Source: CAZXCQ01 sp964639275
GTDB taxonomy: Bacteria > Desulfobacterota > DSM-4660 > Desulfatiglandales > Desulfatiglandaceae
DNA: 44,972 bases
Assembly: GCA_964639275.1 (NCBI GenBank)
Contig: CAZXCQ010000005.1
Span: 1-44,972 of the forward strand
Direction of reading: 5' to 3'
Under the pieces are notes generated by a model, which did not search any database, was not told where the DNA came from, and saw only the letters and a list, made by a program, of their open reading frames with translations. Position 1 is the first letter of the stretch; each line of letters starts with the position of its first letter. The position numbers and the translations under genes are program-made. Positions 15,650 to 23,645 of this stretch are shown here, one piece after another.

Positions 15650-16450
15650 GTGGATTCTGACAGATTATCTCAGGCCATTGTGGCCCTGGTTGAATTGATT
15701 GAGCGGCTCCGGGGGCCGGATGGGTGCCCCTGGGACAAAAAACAGACAGATGCCACCATAAAGATATACCTCCTGGAAGAGGCTTACGAGGTCCTGACGG
15801 CCATTGAAGAATCATCCCCCCAGGAGGTCTGCTCAGAATTGGGCGATCTCCTATTCCAGATCCTCTTTCTGGCACAGCTCGCCGCTGAGAAAAACCAGTT
15901 TGATATTGTTGAAGTTGTAGAGAGGATAACGGAAAAGATGATCCGGAGACACCCCCATGTCTTTGGGCTCAAGAGGGCGGATACCGCCGAGGAGGTGGCC
16001 CACAACTGGTCACAGATAAAGAAGGCCGAGAGAGGCACCTCTGATGATACCTCGGGGCTCCTGGCAAGCATCCCTACGGATCTGCCAGCCCTGTTGAGGG
16101 CACACAGACTGAGCGAGAGGGCCTCCAAGGTGGGTTTTGATTGGCTCAGTGCTGCCGATACATGGGATAAGGTCCAGGAGGAATTTGATGAACTCGGTTT
16201 GGCCATTGCCAGGGATAAAAGGGGGGAGATTGCCGAGGAGGTGGGAGATCTGCTATTTAGTATGGTGCATCTCTGCAGGCACTGGGGGCTAAATGCAGAA
16301 CACCTCCTGAGGGTGGCCAATCTGAAATTCTTTAAACGCTTTTCAGAGATGGAAAGAGAACTAAAGGCCGTGGGCATCCCGCTTGAAGAGGCCTCACCGG
16401 ATCGGATGGACAGTATCTGGGAAAGGGTCAAGGATCGGGAGGGGAAGTGA
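15650..16450 (+). CDS. mazG: Nucleoside triphosphate pyrophosphohydrolase MazG
   Basis: Protein of 266 residues that cleaves NTPs to NMP and PPi, a house-cleaning enzyme. It has the two tandem MazG domains. The first carries LRGPDGCPWDKKQT and LLEEAYEVLTAI, then the metal-binding ELGDLLFQILF. The second repeats this with WDKVQEEFDELGLAI and EEVGDLLFSMVHL. The start is GTG 15650, the first usable start in frame, with GCGGGGAAC upstream. It overlaps nothing before it but nearly abuts mtgA. Confidence 0.95.
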   Translation: MDSDRLSQAIVALVELIERLRGPDGCPWDKKQTDATIKIYLLEEAYEVLTAIEESSPQEVCSELGDLLFQILFLAQLAAEKNQFDIVEVVERITEKMIRRHPHVFGLKRADTAEEVAHNWSQIKKAERGTSDDTSGLLASIPTDLPALLRAHRLSERASKVGFDWLSAADTWDKVQEEFDELGLAIARDKRGEIAEEVGDLLFSMVHLCRHWGLNAEHLLRVANLKFFKRFSEMERELKAVGIPLEEASPDRMDSIWERVKDREGK

Positions 16451-16454
16451 GCGC

Positions 16455-17153
16455 TTGTCTGGAAAGAGGAGAAAAAGGCGACCCCGGATAATCTTGCGTT
16501 GGGGACTGAGATTTCTTCTTTTCCTTTTGATTATGACCATACTCCCAGTCCTCTTGTTGCGGTATGTCAATCCGCCTTTTACGACCATGACGGCCTATGG
16601 TTGGGTCACGGAGGGGGAGAACACCGGGAATTTCCTCTCCGGGAATCTGTGGCGTCCCCTCAAAGAGATCTCACCCCACCTCAGGAGAGCGGTCCTGGCG
16701 GGTGAAGACCAGCGCTTTTTGTCGCACCGTGGATTCGACTTTGTAGAAATGAATCAGGCGCTTCGGGATATGTTTTCAAATAAAGGGACCAGGGGGGCAA
16801 GTACCATTACCATGCAGACGGCCAGGACCGTCTTTCTCTGGCCCGAAAGGAGCTGGCTGAGAAAGCTGGTCGAGGCCTACTATACTCTCCTCATCGAATT
16901 GATGTGGAGCAAGGAGAGAATCCTTGAGATCTATCTCAACACCGTAGACTGGGGGGAGGGAATCATGGGGGCCGAGGCGGCCTCCCAGAGATATTTTCAT
17001 ATAGAATCCACGCGTATTTCCCGAACCCAGGCCGCGCTGCTCGCTGCTGTCCTCCCAAGCCCACACCGGTGGTCACCGAAGAATCCGAATATCCAGGTGT
17101 TAAAAAGACAGGAGAGGATACTAAGAGACATGGAAAAGATGCCGCTGCTATAG
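16455..17153 (+). CDS. mtgA: Monofunctional peptidoglycan glycosyltransferase
   Basis: Glycosyltransferase family 51 enzyme of about 232 residues that polymerises lipid II in the periplasm. An arginine-rich N-terminus precedes a membrane anchor (WGLRFLLFLLIMTILPVLLL). The catalytic segments follow: LAGEDQRFLSHRGFD with the catalytic Glu, RGASTITMQTARTVFL, and the late LIELMWSKERILEIYLNTVDWG with the second Glu, then GAEAASQRYFH. The frame is open from 16383 inside mazG, but TTG 16455, preceded by GGGAGGGG, gives the usual family length. No transpeptidase domain is present, as expected for MtgA. Confidence 0.93.
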   Translation: MSGKRRKRRPRIILRWGLRFLLFLLIMTILPVLLLRYVNPPFTTMTAYGWVTEGENTGNFLSGNLWRPLKEISPHLRRAVLAGEDQRFLSHRGFDFVEMNQALRDMFSNKGTRGASTITMQTARTVFLWPERSWLRKLVEAYYTLLIELMWSKERILEIYLNTVDWGEGIMGAEAASQRYFHIESTRISRTQAALLAAVLPSPHRWSPKNPNIQVLKRQERILRDMEKMPLL

Positions 17154-17253
17154 TCTTCAAGGAGAAGTTCCTGGGGTAACCCGGCATACGGGCCAAAAAT
17201 AGATTGTTTCGCTCTTGCAGGAACCAGTTTCTTGTCTCATAGATTTAAAATGC

Positions 17254-17330
17254 GTATCATTTTAGCTTTTTCAAAATTGGAGCTTAGACGGGGGAATGAG
17301 GGTTCGGAATCCCCATTGCCCGGATTTGAC
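17254..17330 (+). repeat. MITE-family half-element R2
   Basis: Starts GTATCATTTTAGCTTTTTC followed by AAAATTGGAG, matching the left end of the element at 36716-36997, then a GGGAATGAGGGTTC segment and an inverted GGAATCCCC. Only one end is recognisable. It fills the gap between mtgA and plsC. Confidence 0.5.
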
Positions 17331-17376
17331 AAGGCAAGAGTGTTTCAATAGCTTTCTAGGCATATGGTTATTACCG

Positions 17377-18120
17377 ATGATCAGGTTCTTCCTGCTAAAC
17401 GCCTTTGTTGCCATCCATAGTATCGTCCTGTGCCTTTGGGGACTCCTGCTCTCCCTCTTTGACAGGGATGGCAAAAAGGTCCATTTCTATGCGGCTGTCC
17501 CCTGGGCAAAGACGATTCTCTGGGTCTGTGGCGTCAAGGTGAGGGCCTCAGGGGTTCAAAACGTTGACCCTGGAGTCCCTCGCATCTATATGACCAACCA
17601 CCAGAGCTTCTTTGATATCCTTGGCCTCCTCGCCTATATCCCGGTTGATTTCAAGTTTATCATGAAACAGGAACTCATGAAGATACCCCTTCTTGGCCCT
17701 GCCATGAAAAGAGTGCGCTATATAGGGATAGAAAGGGAAGACCCCAGAAAGGCCGTAAGGAGTATGAAGGAGGCGGCCCAAAAAATAAGAGACGGCGTGT
17801 CTGTCGTTATGTTCCCGGAGGGGACCAGGAGTGTCGATGGAAGGCTGTTGCCGTTCAAAAGGGGGGGGTTTAATCTCGCCCTGAAGTCCGGTTGTGACAT
17901 TGTGCCGGTCGCCATCAGAGGAAGCTACCGGATCGCTCCCAAGGGGAGCCTCAAGATCAATAAGGGCTCTTTTGACCTCCACATCGGTGACCCCATTTCA
18001 GTAAAGGACTATGATAGAAAAAGCATCGACCAGTTGATGAACCGGGTAAGAGGGGTCATGGAGGGGTTTATAGTGGATGGGGCTAGGGACCACAGGGGGC
18101 ATGCTGCGGGCACTGGATGA
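17377..18120 (+). CDS. plsC: 1-acyl-sn-glycerol-3-phosphate acyltransferase
   Basis: Membrane-associated acyltransferase of about 247 residues that forms phosphatidic acid from lysophosphatidate. The family motifs are all present: NHQSFFD (the HX4D catalytic pair), then a KFIMKQELMKIPLLG segment, GIEREDPRKA, VVMFPEGTRS and VPVAIRGSYRI. Hydrophobic residues at the N-terminus (MIRFFLLNAFVAIHSIVLCLWG) are a membrane anchor. The frame extends to 17296 but this part overlaps a repeat, so ATG 17377 is preferred although its ribosome-binding site is weak. Confidence 0.92.
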   Translation: MIRFFLLNAFVAIHSIVLCLWGLLLSLFDRDGKKVHFYAAVPWAKTILWVCGVKVRASGVQNVDPGVPRIYMTNHQSFFDILGLLAYIPVDFKFIMKQELMKIPLLGPAMKRVRYIGIEREDPRKAVRSMKEAAQKIRDGVSVVMFPEGTRSVDGRLLPFKRGGFNLALKSGCDIVPVAIRGSYRIAPKGSLKINKGSFDLHIGDPISVKDYDRKSIDQLMNRVRGVMEGFIVDGARDHRGHAAGTG

Positions 18121-18132
18121 AGGTGGAGGCGG

Positions 18133-18172
18133 GAAGAAAAGACGCCCCCCTCAAAGCAGAGAGGGGCGCCTC
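18133..18172 (-). terminator. Terminator of the hcp-ferredoxin operon, possibly bidirectional
   Basis: A 12-bp stem (10 pairs) forms between 18141-18152 and 18161-18172 with loop AAAGCAGA. On the minus strand it is followed by TCTTTTCTTCC, which is good for the ferredoxin gene ending at 18185. The convergent plsC ends just before it. Confidence 0.7.
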
Positions 18173-18184
18173 AGGTCCTTTGTC

Positions 18185-18940
18185 TTAGGCTGCCTTCTTT
18201 TCTCTCTTTAGGATCTCTCCACGTGTGCCAATAACCACTTCCTCAAAGGGGATCTCTTTTCCGGCGGCCGCCATTGCCCGCTTGATAATCGTTTCAAGAC
18301 CGGAACAGCAGGGAACTTCCATGATAAGTACGGTAATACTCTTTAGGTCGGCCGTTTTGAAGATTTCAGTAAATTTTTCGATGTAAGGCCCCACATCATC
18401 CAGCTTGGGGCAGCCCATCAGGACGACCTTGCCCGGCAGGAAATCCGAGTGTAGATTCGGGTAGGCCACGGGCACACAGTCGGCAACCACCAACAGCTCC
18501 GCCCCTTTGAAGAAGGGCGCGGTGGAAGGCACCAGGCCGATCTGGACCGGCCAGTGAGAGAGACTGGAAACTGTGCGGCCCTCCCTGCCGGTACCGATGC
18601 GACCCCTGTTTGAGACCGGTGGAATAAATGTCTGGAGGGTTGTGGAAGGGCACCCGCACGGCAGGGCAGATTTTTTGGCCTCTTGACCCTTCTCCTTTGC
18701 CTGGAGGTGGGCCTCCACTGCCTCTCCATCAAAGTCTTCTGCCTCCCGTTCAATAATGGTCAGGGCACCATTCGGGCACTCTCCCAGGCATGCGCCCAGA
18801 CCATCACAATACCTCTCCGCTGCGATACGCGCCTTGCCGTCGATGACCTCAATGGCACCCTCGGCACAGGCCGGTACGCACTGCCCGCACCCATCACATA
18901 GTGCTTCATCAATCTCGACGATCTTTCTCTTGACTTTCAT
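18185..18940 (-). CDS. 4Fe-4S binding protein (Hcp-associated ferredoxin)
   Basis: Protein of 251 residues. An N-terminal two-cluster ferredoxin-like part has CDGCGQCVPAC (residues 15-25) and CDGLGACLGECPNGAL. A charged linker leads to CGCPST, and then a C-terminal region of about 140 residues has ADCVPVAYPN, VVLMGCPKLDD and EVPCCSGLE, with further conserved cysteines. Proteins with this layout sit next to hcp in many anaerobes and are thought to supply its electrons. It is 10 bases downstream of hcp on the same strand, with the terminator following. The N-terminal cysteine spacing is like that of a ferredoxin with one altered cluster motif. Confidence 0.88.
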   Translation of the reverse strand: MKVKRKIVEIDEALCDGCGQCVPACAEGAIEVIDGKARIAAERYCDGLGACLGECPNGALTIIEREAEDFDGEAVEAHLQAKEKGQEAKKSALPCGCPSTTLQTFIPPVSNRGRIGTGREGRTVSSLSHWPVQIGLVPSTAPFFKGAELLVVADCVPVAYPNLHSDFLPGKVVLMGCPKLDDVGPYIEKFTEIFKTADLKSITVLIMEVPCCSGLETIIKRAMAAAGKEIPFEEVVIGTRGEILKREKKAA

Positions 18941-18950
18941 CTCACACTCC

Positions 18951-20579
18951 TTACCCCAAAATCGCCTTTAGATCCTCCTCCGGCGTACCGATGGGCATGA
19001 TGTTAAAGTTCTTGACCAGGACATCCAGGACATTGGGTGTGATAAAGGCTGGCAGGCTGGGACCCAGCCGGATATCCTTGATCCCCAGATGAAGGAGGGT
19101 CAGGAGGATGGCCACGGCCTTTTGCTCATACCACGATAATATCATACTGAGGGGAAGCTCGTTCACCTCGCACCCAAAGGCCTTGGACAGGGCAACGGCG
19201 ATCTGGATGGCCGAATAGGCGTCATTACACTGCCCGATATCCAGGAGTCTCGGGATACCGCCGATCTCCCCCAGGTCTTTGTCAAAAAACCGGAACTTAC
19301 CACATGCGAGCGTGAGGACCACACAGTCTTTGGGGACCTGCTCCACGAATTGGGCATAATAGTTCCTCCCGGGTTTTGCACCGTCGCAACCGGCTACCAG
19401 AAAAAAGTGTCTTATGGCACCGCTCTTGACCGCCCCTATCACCTTTTCGGCCACCCCCATTACGGCATTGCGGCCAAAACCGCACGTGACTGAAGGGCCA
19501 TTGGTATCCTCTGGAAACCCCGGCATTTCCAGGGCCTTTTTGATGACGGGTTCAAAATTTTTGTCTCCAATATGGGTCACGCCCGGCCAACCCACAAGAC
19601 CTGTTGTAAAGATATTGCCCTCATAGATCTCTTTTGGCCTTTGAATGCAGTTGGTGGTCATCAAGATGGCCCCGGGGAAGTCCCCAAATTCCTTGGTCTG
19701 GTTTTGCCAGGCAGTGCCAAAGTGCCCGTAAAAGTGAGGGTATTTCTTTAGTTCAGGATACCCATGGCAGGGCAGCATCTCACCGTGGGTGTATACATTG
19801 ATCCCTCTGTCCTGGCTCTGCTTCAGGATCTCTTCCAGGTCCTTAAGATCGTGCCCGGATACGAGTATGGCCTTTCCCTTTTTTGCCCCAAGGGGTACCT
19901 TTGTGGGCACCGGATGACCATATGCCCCGGTGTTGCCGGCATCCAGCAGCTCCATGGCCCTCAGATTGATCTCCCCGCATCTGAGAACCAGACCAACCCA
20001 GTCATCAAGGCCCAGGGCCTTATTCTGTGTGGCTGAGAGCCCCTCGTGGATAAAGGCATATACCTGATCATCCTCCTGGCCCAGGATCTGTGCGTGATCC
20101 GCGTATGCACAGACCCCCTTGATGCCAAAGGTAAGGGTCCATTGGAGGGCGTGGATATCCGGGTCAACATCAGGATCGGATTTTATGCCGACCGCCTCCC
20201 CCTGTTTGATCAGACCCTCCAGAGTGGTGTCGGGTCGAAAGGTCGCAGGTCCTTTGGGAAAATTCACATCCCCGCCTGCCGCTTTTGTCTTTTCTTTGAG
20301 ATCCTCTCTGAGTTCCACACACCTGTTGATCAGCGGCACAAACCGCGCCGGGTCAAAATTTACATTGGTGAGGGTGGAAAACATCGCCTTACAGGTAAAG
20401 ACATTTGTGTCATGATCATTAACCCTCACCTTTCGGGCCTCCACCGCACAAAGGGATAGGCCCCTGAGGGCGTAAATCAAAAGGTCTTGCAAGGTCGCCA
20501 CCTCCGGTTGTTTTCCGCACACCCCTATTTTGGTGCACCCCTCGCCTTTTGCCGTCTGTTCGCATTGGTAACAAAACAT
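18951..20579 (-). CDS. hcp: Hydroxylamine reductase (hybrid cluster protein)
   Basis: Hybrid cluster protein of 542 residues, acting on hydroxylamine or nitric oxide in nitrosative-stress defence. The N-terminal cysteines CX2CX8CX5C (Cys3, 6, 15, 21, in MFCYQCEQTAKG) match the anaerobe class with a 4Fe-4S cluster. Hybrid-cluster ligands are visible in VFTCKAM-type and GHD, EMLPCHGYPEL, LVAGCDGAKPGRNYY and LACGKFRFF segments. The frame is open to 20663, but AAAGGAG seven bases before ATG 20579 fixes the start. A TTGAC-N4-GTCAA palindrome lies about 110 bases upstream, and the ferredoxin gene is downstream. Confidence 0.97.
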   Translation of the reverse strand: MFCYQCEQTAKGEGCTKIGVCGKQPEVATLQDLLIYALRGLSLCAVEARKVRVNDHDTNVFTCKAMFSTLTNVNFDPARFVPLINRCVELREDLKEKTKAAGGDVNFPKGPATFRPDTTLEGLIKQGEAVGIKSDPDVDPDIHALQWTLTFGIKGVCAYADHAQILGQEDDQVYAFIHEGLSATQNKALGLDDWVGLVLRCGEINLRAMELLDAGNTGAYGHPVPTKVPLGAKKGKAILVSGHDLKDLEEILKQSQDRGINVYTHGEMLPCHGYPELKKYPHFYGHFGTAWQNQTKEFGDFPGAILMTTNCIQRPKEIYEGNIFTTGLVGWPGVTHIGDKNFEPVIKKALEMPGFPEDTNGPSVTCGFGRNAVMGVAEKVIGAVKSGAIRHFFLVAGCDGAKPGRNYYAQFVEQVPKDCVVLTLACGKFRFFDKDLGEIGGIPRLLDIGQCNDAYSAIQIAVALSKAFGCEVNELPLSMILSWYEQKAVAILLTLLHLGIKDIRLGPSLPAFITPNVLDVLVKNFNIMPIGTPEEDLKAILG

Positions 20580-20691
20580 GGGTTGTCTCCTTTCATCCTT
20601 GGTTGGATCTTCTGTGCCGTAGGGATTGGGGGCCCCCTCATTCCCCACCTTAATCTTGGCCACATTATCCGCGAACCAGAAGAGAATCTCC

Positions 20692-20705
20692 TTGACCTAA
20701 GTCAA
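20692..20705. promoter_or_regulatory. CRP/FNR-family palindrome upstream of hcp (HcpR-type candidate)
   Basis: A perfect 14-bp palindrome TTGAC-CTAA-GTCAA (arms 20692-20696 and 20701-20705) lies 113 bases before the hcp start. From memory, TTGAC-N4-GTCAA sites are described for HcpR, the CRP/FNR-type regulator of hcp in sulfate reducers. No hcpR gene lies in the window. Confidence 0.6.
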
Positions 20706-20805
20706 AGGATCTTGTCCTTTGGTCACCTTTTTGGTTTTTTGGCACCTATGCCCGCAAATGACCTCCTGGTAATGAGGAGAGGGATCCGATCTTAACCCCT
20801 TCTAT

Positions 20806-20907
20806 CTATTTCTGTTCTTTCCCCTTCTTCTTTTTCTTGGGACGGAGCTTGCCTGTAGTACCCCTCCAGATCTTCCCGCGTCTTGTGCGGATATCACCTT
20901 TACCCAT
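20806..20907 (-). CDS. 30S ribosomal protein bTHX
   Basis: Thirty-three residues beginning MGKGDIRTRRGKIWRGTTGK and ending in a lysine-rich tail. This matches the Thx family first seen in the Thermus 30S subunit, where the short peptide sits at the top of the head and helps stabilise 16S rRNA. An AAGGAGG site lies eight bases before ATG 20907, and the stop is TAG 20806-20808. It is 29 bases downstream of the peptidase gene on the same strand, so it may be expressed from that transcript. It has no other ribosomal genes near it. Confidence 0.92.
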   Translation of the reverse strand: MGKGDIRTRRGKIWRGTTGKLRPKKKKKGKEQK

Positions 20908-20936
20908 AACCCACCTCCTTCATTGTAATGGTAAAA

Positions 20937-21830
20937 TCACCCTCCATCGCCCTTCATATAGGCCCTTTTCCTAACCACCGCTCTGATAAACGCATACAGG
21001 CTAGTCAAGGCAGCGAGGGCAAAAAGGATCTCATAGAGATGATAGCTCAGATAGGTAAACCAGGTCATCTTTCTCCTAAGCGAACGTTGCCATTCCTTTT
21101 CAAGCCTTTCAAGGGGGACGGACAGGGATCCACGAATGGCAGTATCGACCTCTTCACCCCTTTTCATATGTTCAAGAACGCTCAAGATCCCTTCTCTGCC
21201 GGATCTGGCGATTATGTGCTTTACAAAGCCCTCGCTTTCCTCATAGGCCAACAACAAGGAATCTTTATCTCCGGGAAAGCCCTCTTTCAGCGAATCCAGC
21301 GGGATAAACCTGTCTCTCAGCGCCGCCCTGTTAAGAAGGGATCGCTTCTGATCCATAACAATATCGACCACACCTCCGCTCGCCCACTGGCAAACACCCT
21401 CATCCAACCACCTCGGTAATATCGGGCCTGTGACGTGTTCGTGGAGTAGTAGATGACAGATCTCGTGTCTCAAGGTACCTTCCAGGGTAAAAGGCTGGCC
21501 CTTTATCTTGCCGTAGTCGACTACGATAAGGCCCCTTGAGGGAACAGCAAAGGCAACCGTAAACGGGCTTTCGGCCATGCTATGAAAGGATCTGCTGTCG
21601 TTGGTAAGAAAGACGGTGGGTCTCACAGCCAGATCCCACCCCAGGGTCTTCTCGATCTCCCCCTTGATCCGCGCAAAGCTCCCTGCCACTTCCCCTGAAA
21701 CGACCCCCAAGGGGGGAGCAAAGAGGACTATGACATCATTTTTTTCCAGGACCTGGACCTCCTCCCCGTAGAGCCCTTTTGTCAACAGGATCAGCGAGGC
21801 TGCAAGGAGAAAAGGAAAATGTCTTTTCAT
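20937..21830 (-). CDS. Peptidase MA-like zinc metalloprotease, membrane-anchored
   Basis: Protein of about 297 residues with an N-terminal signal-peptide-like stretch (MKRHFPFLLAASLILLTKGL). Its zinc site is RHEICHLLLHEH (an HExxH motif) followed by RWLDEGVCQWAS, as in the peptidase MA-like gluzincins (PF13485). A C-terminal helix (YLSYHLYEILFALAALTSLY) and basic tail would anchor it in the inner membrane with the catalytic part in the periplasm. The frame is open to ATG 21857, but that part overlaps a dispersed repeat and lacks a ribosome-binding site. The substrate is unknown. The bTHX gene follows 29 bases downstream. Confidence 0.82.
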   Translation of the reverse strand: MKRHFPFLLAASLILLTKGLYGEEVQVLEKNDVIVLFAPPLGVVSGEVAGSFARIKGEIEKTLGWDLAVRPTVFLTNDSRSFHSMAESPFTVAFAVPSRGLIVVDYGKIKGQPFTLEGTLRHEICHLLLHEHVTGPILPRWLDEGVCQWASGGVVDIVMDQKRSLLNRAALRDRFIPLDSLKEGFPGDKDSLLLAYEESEGFVKHIIARSGREGILSVLEHMKRGEEVDTAIRGSLSVPLERLEKEWQRSLRRKMTWFTYLSYHLYEILFALAALTSLYAFIRAVVRKRAYMKGDGG

Positions 21831-21848
21831 ATCTAAATTGTATCTTCT

Positions 21849-21930
21849 CAAAAACATGGGGGTTTGAATGGTTTGTGCCGTGTATGGGGTCTACTTTTTT
21901 CCATACGCCACGGCTTTCCCCCTGCTTTTT
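21849..21930 (+). repeat. Dispersed repeat, copy B (matches 14701-14780 inverted)
   Basis: Plus-strand ACATGGGGGTTT, TGGGGTCTAC and CCACGGCTTTCC match the reverse complement of 14701-14780 in the same order and spacing. This copy lies right at the 5' side of the peptidase gene and may carry its upstream region. The rest of the 21831-22177 gap holds the hairpin listed separately and nothing else that I see. Confidence 0.6.
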
Positions 21931-22100
21931 GGGATGTTTCGCCAAAATGTTAGGCCGCTGCGAGTAGCCATTATAACTTAAATTTGTCTCTATCTCAATG
22001 GGTTATCATTTTGGTTTTTGGAATAATACCTGTTTACGGGTTCAGGGATGAACCGTGAACGGCTGACCGGTTATCGCCCCCGTCGACAATACGGGTTGAA

Positions 22101-22129
22101 AAGAAAAAAGAGATCCCATAGGATCTCTT
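22101..22129 (-). terminator. Hairpin with T tract on the minus strand, upstream of namZ-like gene
   Basis: AAGAGATCC (22108-22116) and GGATCTCTT (22121-22129) form a perfect 9-bp stem with a 4-base loop. On the minus strand it runs into TTTTTTCTT (22107-22101). No minus-strand gene ends just upstream, so it may end antisense transcription or a short leader rather than a known gene. Confidence 0.5.
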
Positions 22130-22177
22130 GGAAATCTCTACTGGCATAATACCTCAAAAGGATGGTGCAAGCCAAGG

Positions 22178-23350
22178 ATGAATTGCGTCCAGACGGGGAT
22201 AGATCGGATTCGCGAGGGCCACTGGAAAAGGCTCAGGGGCTATAGATTGGGACTCTTGTCTAACCAGGCCTCCCTGGATAGCCGGTTGAATCCCGCCAGG
22301 GAAGTCATCTCCGAACTGCTCCCCGGCCAACTGAAGGCCCTTTTTGGGCCACAGCACGGGTTTGGTGGTGAGGACCAGGACAATATGGTCGAAACAGACC
22401 ATTCATATGACAAGGAGCTTAGGATACCCATCTTTAGCCTCTATGCTGATAGGAGAGAGCCGCACCCGCACATGCTCGAGATGATAGATGTCCTCATCGT
22501 CGACTTACAGGATGTGGGGGCAAGGGTCTATACCTTCTCCTCCACCCTGCTCAATTGCCTAAAGGCCGCGGCAAAGGAAGGCAAAAAGGTCCTCGTCCTG
22601 GACCGACCCAACCCGCTGGGCGGAGCGGTTGTGGAGGGAAACCTCCTCCAGCCGGAGCTATATTCATTTGTGGGTCCTTATAGCCTCCCCATGCGCCATG
22701 GTTTGACAATGGGTGAGATGGCCGGGATCTATAATGAGGTCTTTGACCTAAATTGTGATCTCGAGATCATAACCATGAATGGGTGGCATCGGGAGATGCT
22801 CTGGTTTGAGACCGGATTGAGGTGGATAATGCCCTCTCCCAACATGCCTTTCCCCCAGACAGCCGTTGTCTACCCCGGTCAGGTGATCTGGGAAGGCACC
22901 AACCTTTCGGAAGGACGAGGGACATGCAGGCCCTTTGAGATATTTGGGGCCCCCTATTTGGATACCTCAGCGATCAAACGGACCCTGGAGCCGGAGGCCA
23001 CACGCGGGTGTCACCTTCAGGAATTTTCCTTTCGTCCCACATTTCAGAAATGGCAGGGGGAGCTTTGCCATGGATTCATGATCCATGTGCTCGATCCCCA
23101 TGTCTACCAGCCCTATTTTACTTCGATCGCTTTACTGAAGGCGGCCCTGGAGATCCATCCAGAAGGCCTTGAATGGAAAGCCCCCCCTTATGAGTACGAA
23201 TACAAAAAAAAGCCCATAGACCTGATCCTGGGCGATTCATCCCTCCGCCGTGAACTCAAATCCGGGGCTCATCTCTCCCTCATAAAGGAAAAATGGGAGA
23301 GAGAGCTTGGATATTTTATTCAATGGAGGAAACCCTACCTTCTCTATTGA
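22178..23350 (+). CDS. DUF1343 / NamZ-type exo-beta-N-acetylmuramidase
   Basis: Protein of 390 residues of the DUF1343 family, whose Bacillus member NamZ is an exo-beta-N-acetylmuramidase that releases MurNAc from peptidoglycan fragments. Recognisable conserved stretches are GLLSNQASLD, KALFGPQHGFGGEDQDNM, IDVLIVDLQDVGARVYTF, LDRPNPLGG, GLTMGEMA, PSPNMPFPQTAVVYPGQVIWEGTNLSEGRGT and FEIFGAPYLD. No signal peptide is visible at the N-terminus (MNCVQTGIDRIREG), so the protein may act in the cytoplasm on imported muropeptides, or the start may lie elsewhere. Likely role is cell-wall recycling. No cell-wall gene flanks it. Confidence 0.9.
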   Translation: MNCVQTGIDRIREGHWKRLRGYRLGLLSNQASLDSRLNPAREVISELLPGQLKALFGPQHGFGGEDQDNMVETDHSYDKELRIPIFSLYADRREPHPHMLEMIDVLIVDLQDVGARVYTFSSTLLNCLKAAAKEGKKVLVLDRPNPLGGAVVEGNLLQPELYSFVGPYSLPMRHGLTMGEMAGIYNEVFDLNCDLEIITMNGWHREMLWFETGLRWIMPSPNMPFPQTAVVYPGQVIWEGTNLSEGRGTCRPFEIFGAPYLDTSAIKRTLEPEATRGCHLQEFSFRPTFQKWQGELCHGFMIHVLDPHVYQPYFTSIALLKAALEIHPEGLEWKAPPYEYEYKKKPIDLILGDSSLRRELKSGAHLSLIKEKWERELGYFIQWRKPYLLY

Positions 23351-23423
23351 TCGAAATCCCGGAAGCGGACGCCCCTTGAGCCGGGAGATTCACATCTGGT
23401 CTAACGGGTGTGGGGCGACCCCG

Positions 23424-23642
23424 TCATTTTTTCTTTTTCTTGGTTTCTTTTTTTGGAGTCTCCTGGGCCGCTTGCCCCCCGTGACCCCCGCTGATCCACT
23501 TGTCAATGGCCTCCTTATCAAATCGCCAGACCCTCCCGATCCGGATCGCGGGAATCTTGCCTTCGGCCGCATACTTACATATGGTAATTTCGTGTAATTT
23601 CAAATACTTTGCAATTTCTTTGGTGGTCATTATTTCTGGCAT
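23424..23642 (-). CDS. Excisionase-family helix-turn-helix DNA-binding protein
   Basis: Seventy-two residues with the MerR/excisionase-type HTH of the HTH_17 family: MTTKEIAKYLKLHEITICKY is the recognition region, followed by AAEGKIPAIRIGRVWRFDKEAIDKWI. A lysine-rich tail (KKETKKKKK) could add non-specific DNA affinity. ATG 23642 has AGAGGAG seven bases upstream, and this site overlaps the stop codon of a truncated upstream ORF. No integrase or transposase is near, so the target is unknown. Confidence 0.85.
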   Translation of the reverse strand: MPEIMTTKEIAKYLKLHEITICKYAAEGKIPAIRIGRVWRFDKEAIDKWISGGHGGQAAQETPKKETKKKKK

Positions 23643-23645
23643 AAT

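Noticed and set aside
22030..22075. Small near-palindrome (acgggttcagggatgaaccgt) as an operator or MITE end
   Set aside because: Arms of five to six bases with mismatches; too weak, and unrelated to the TTGTAAGCG ends apart from a short GTGAACG match.
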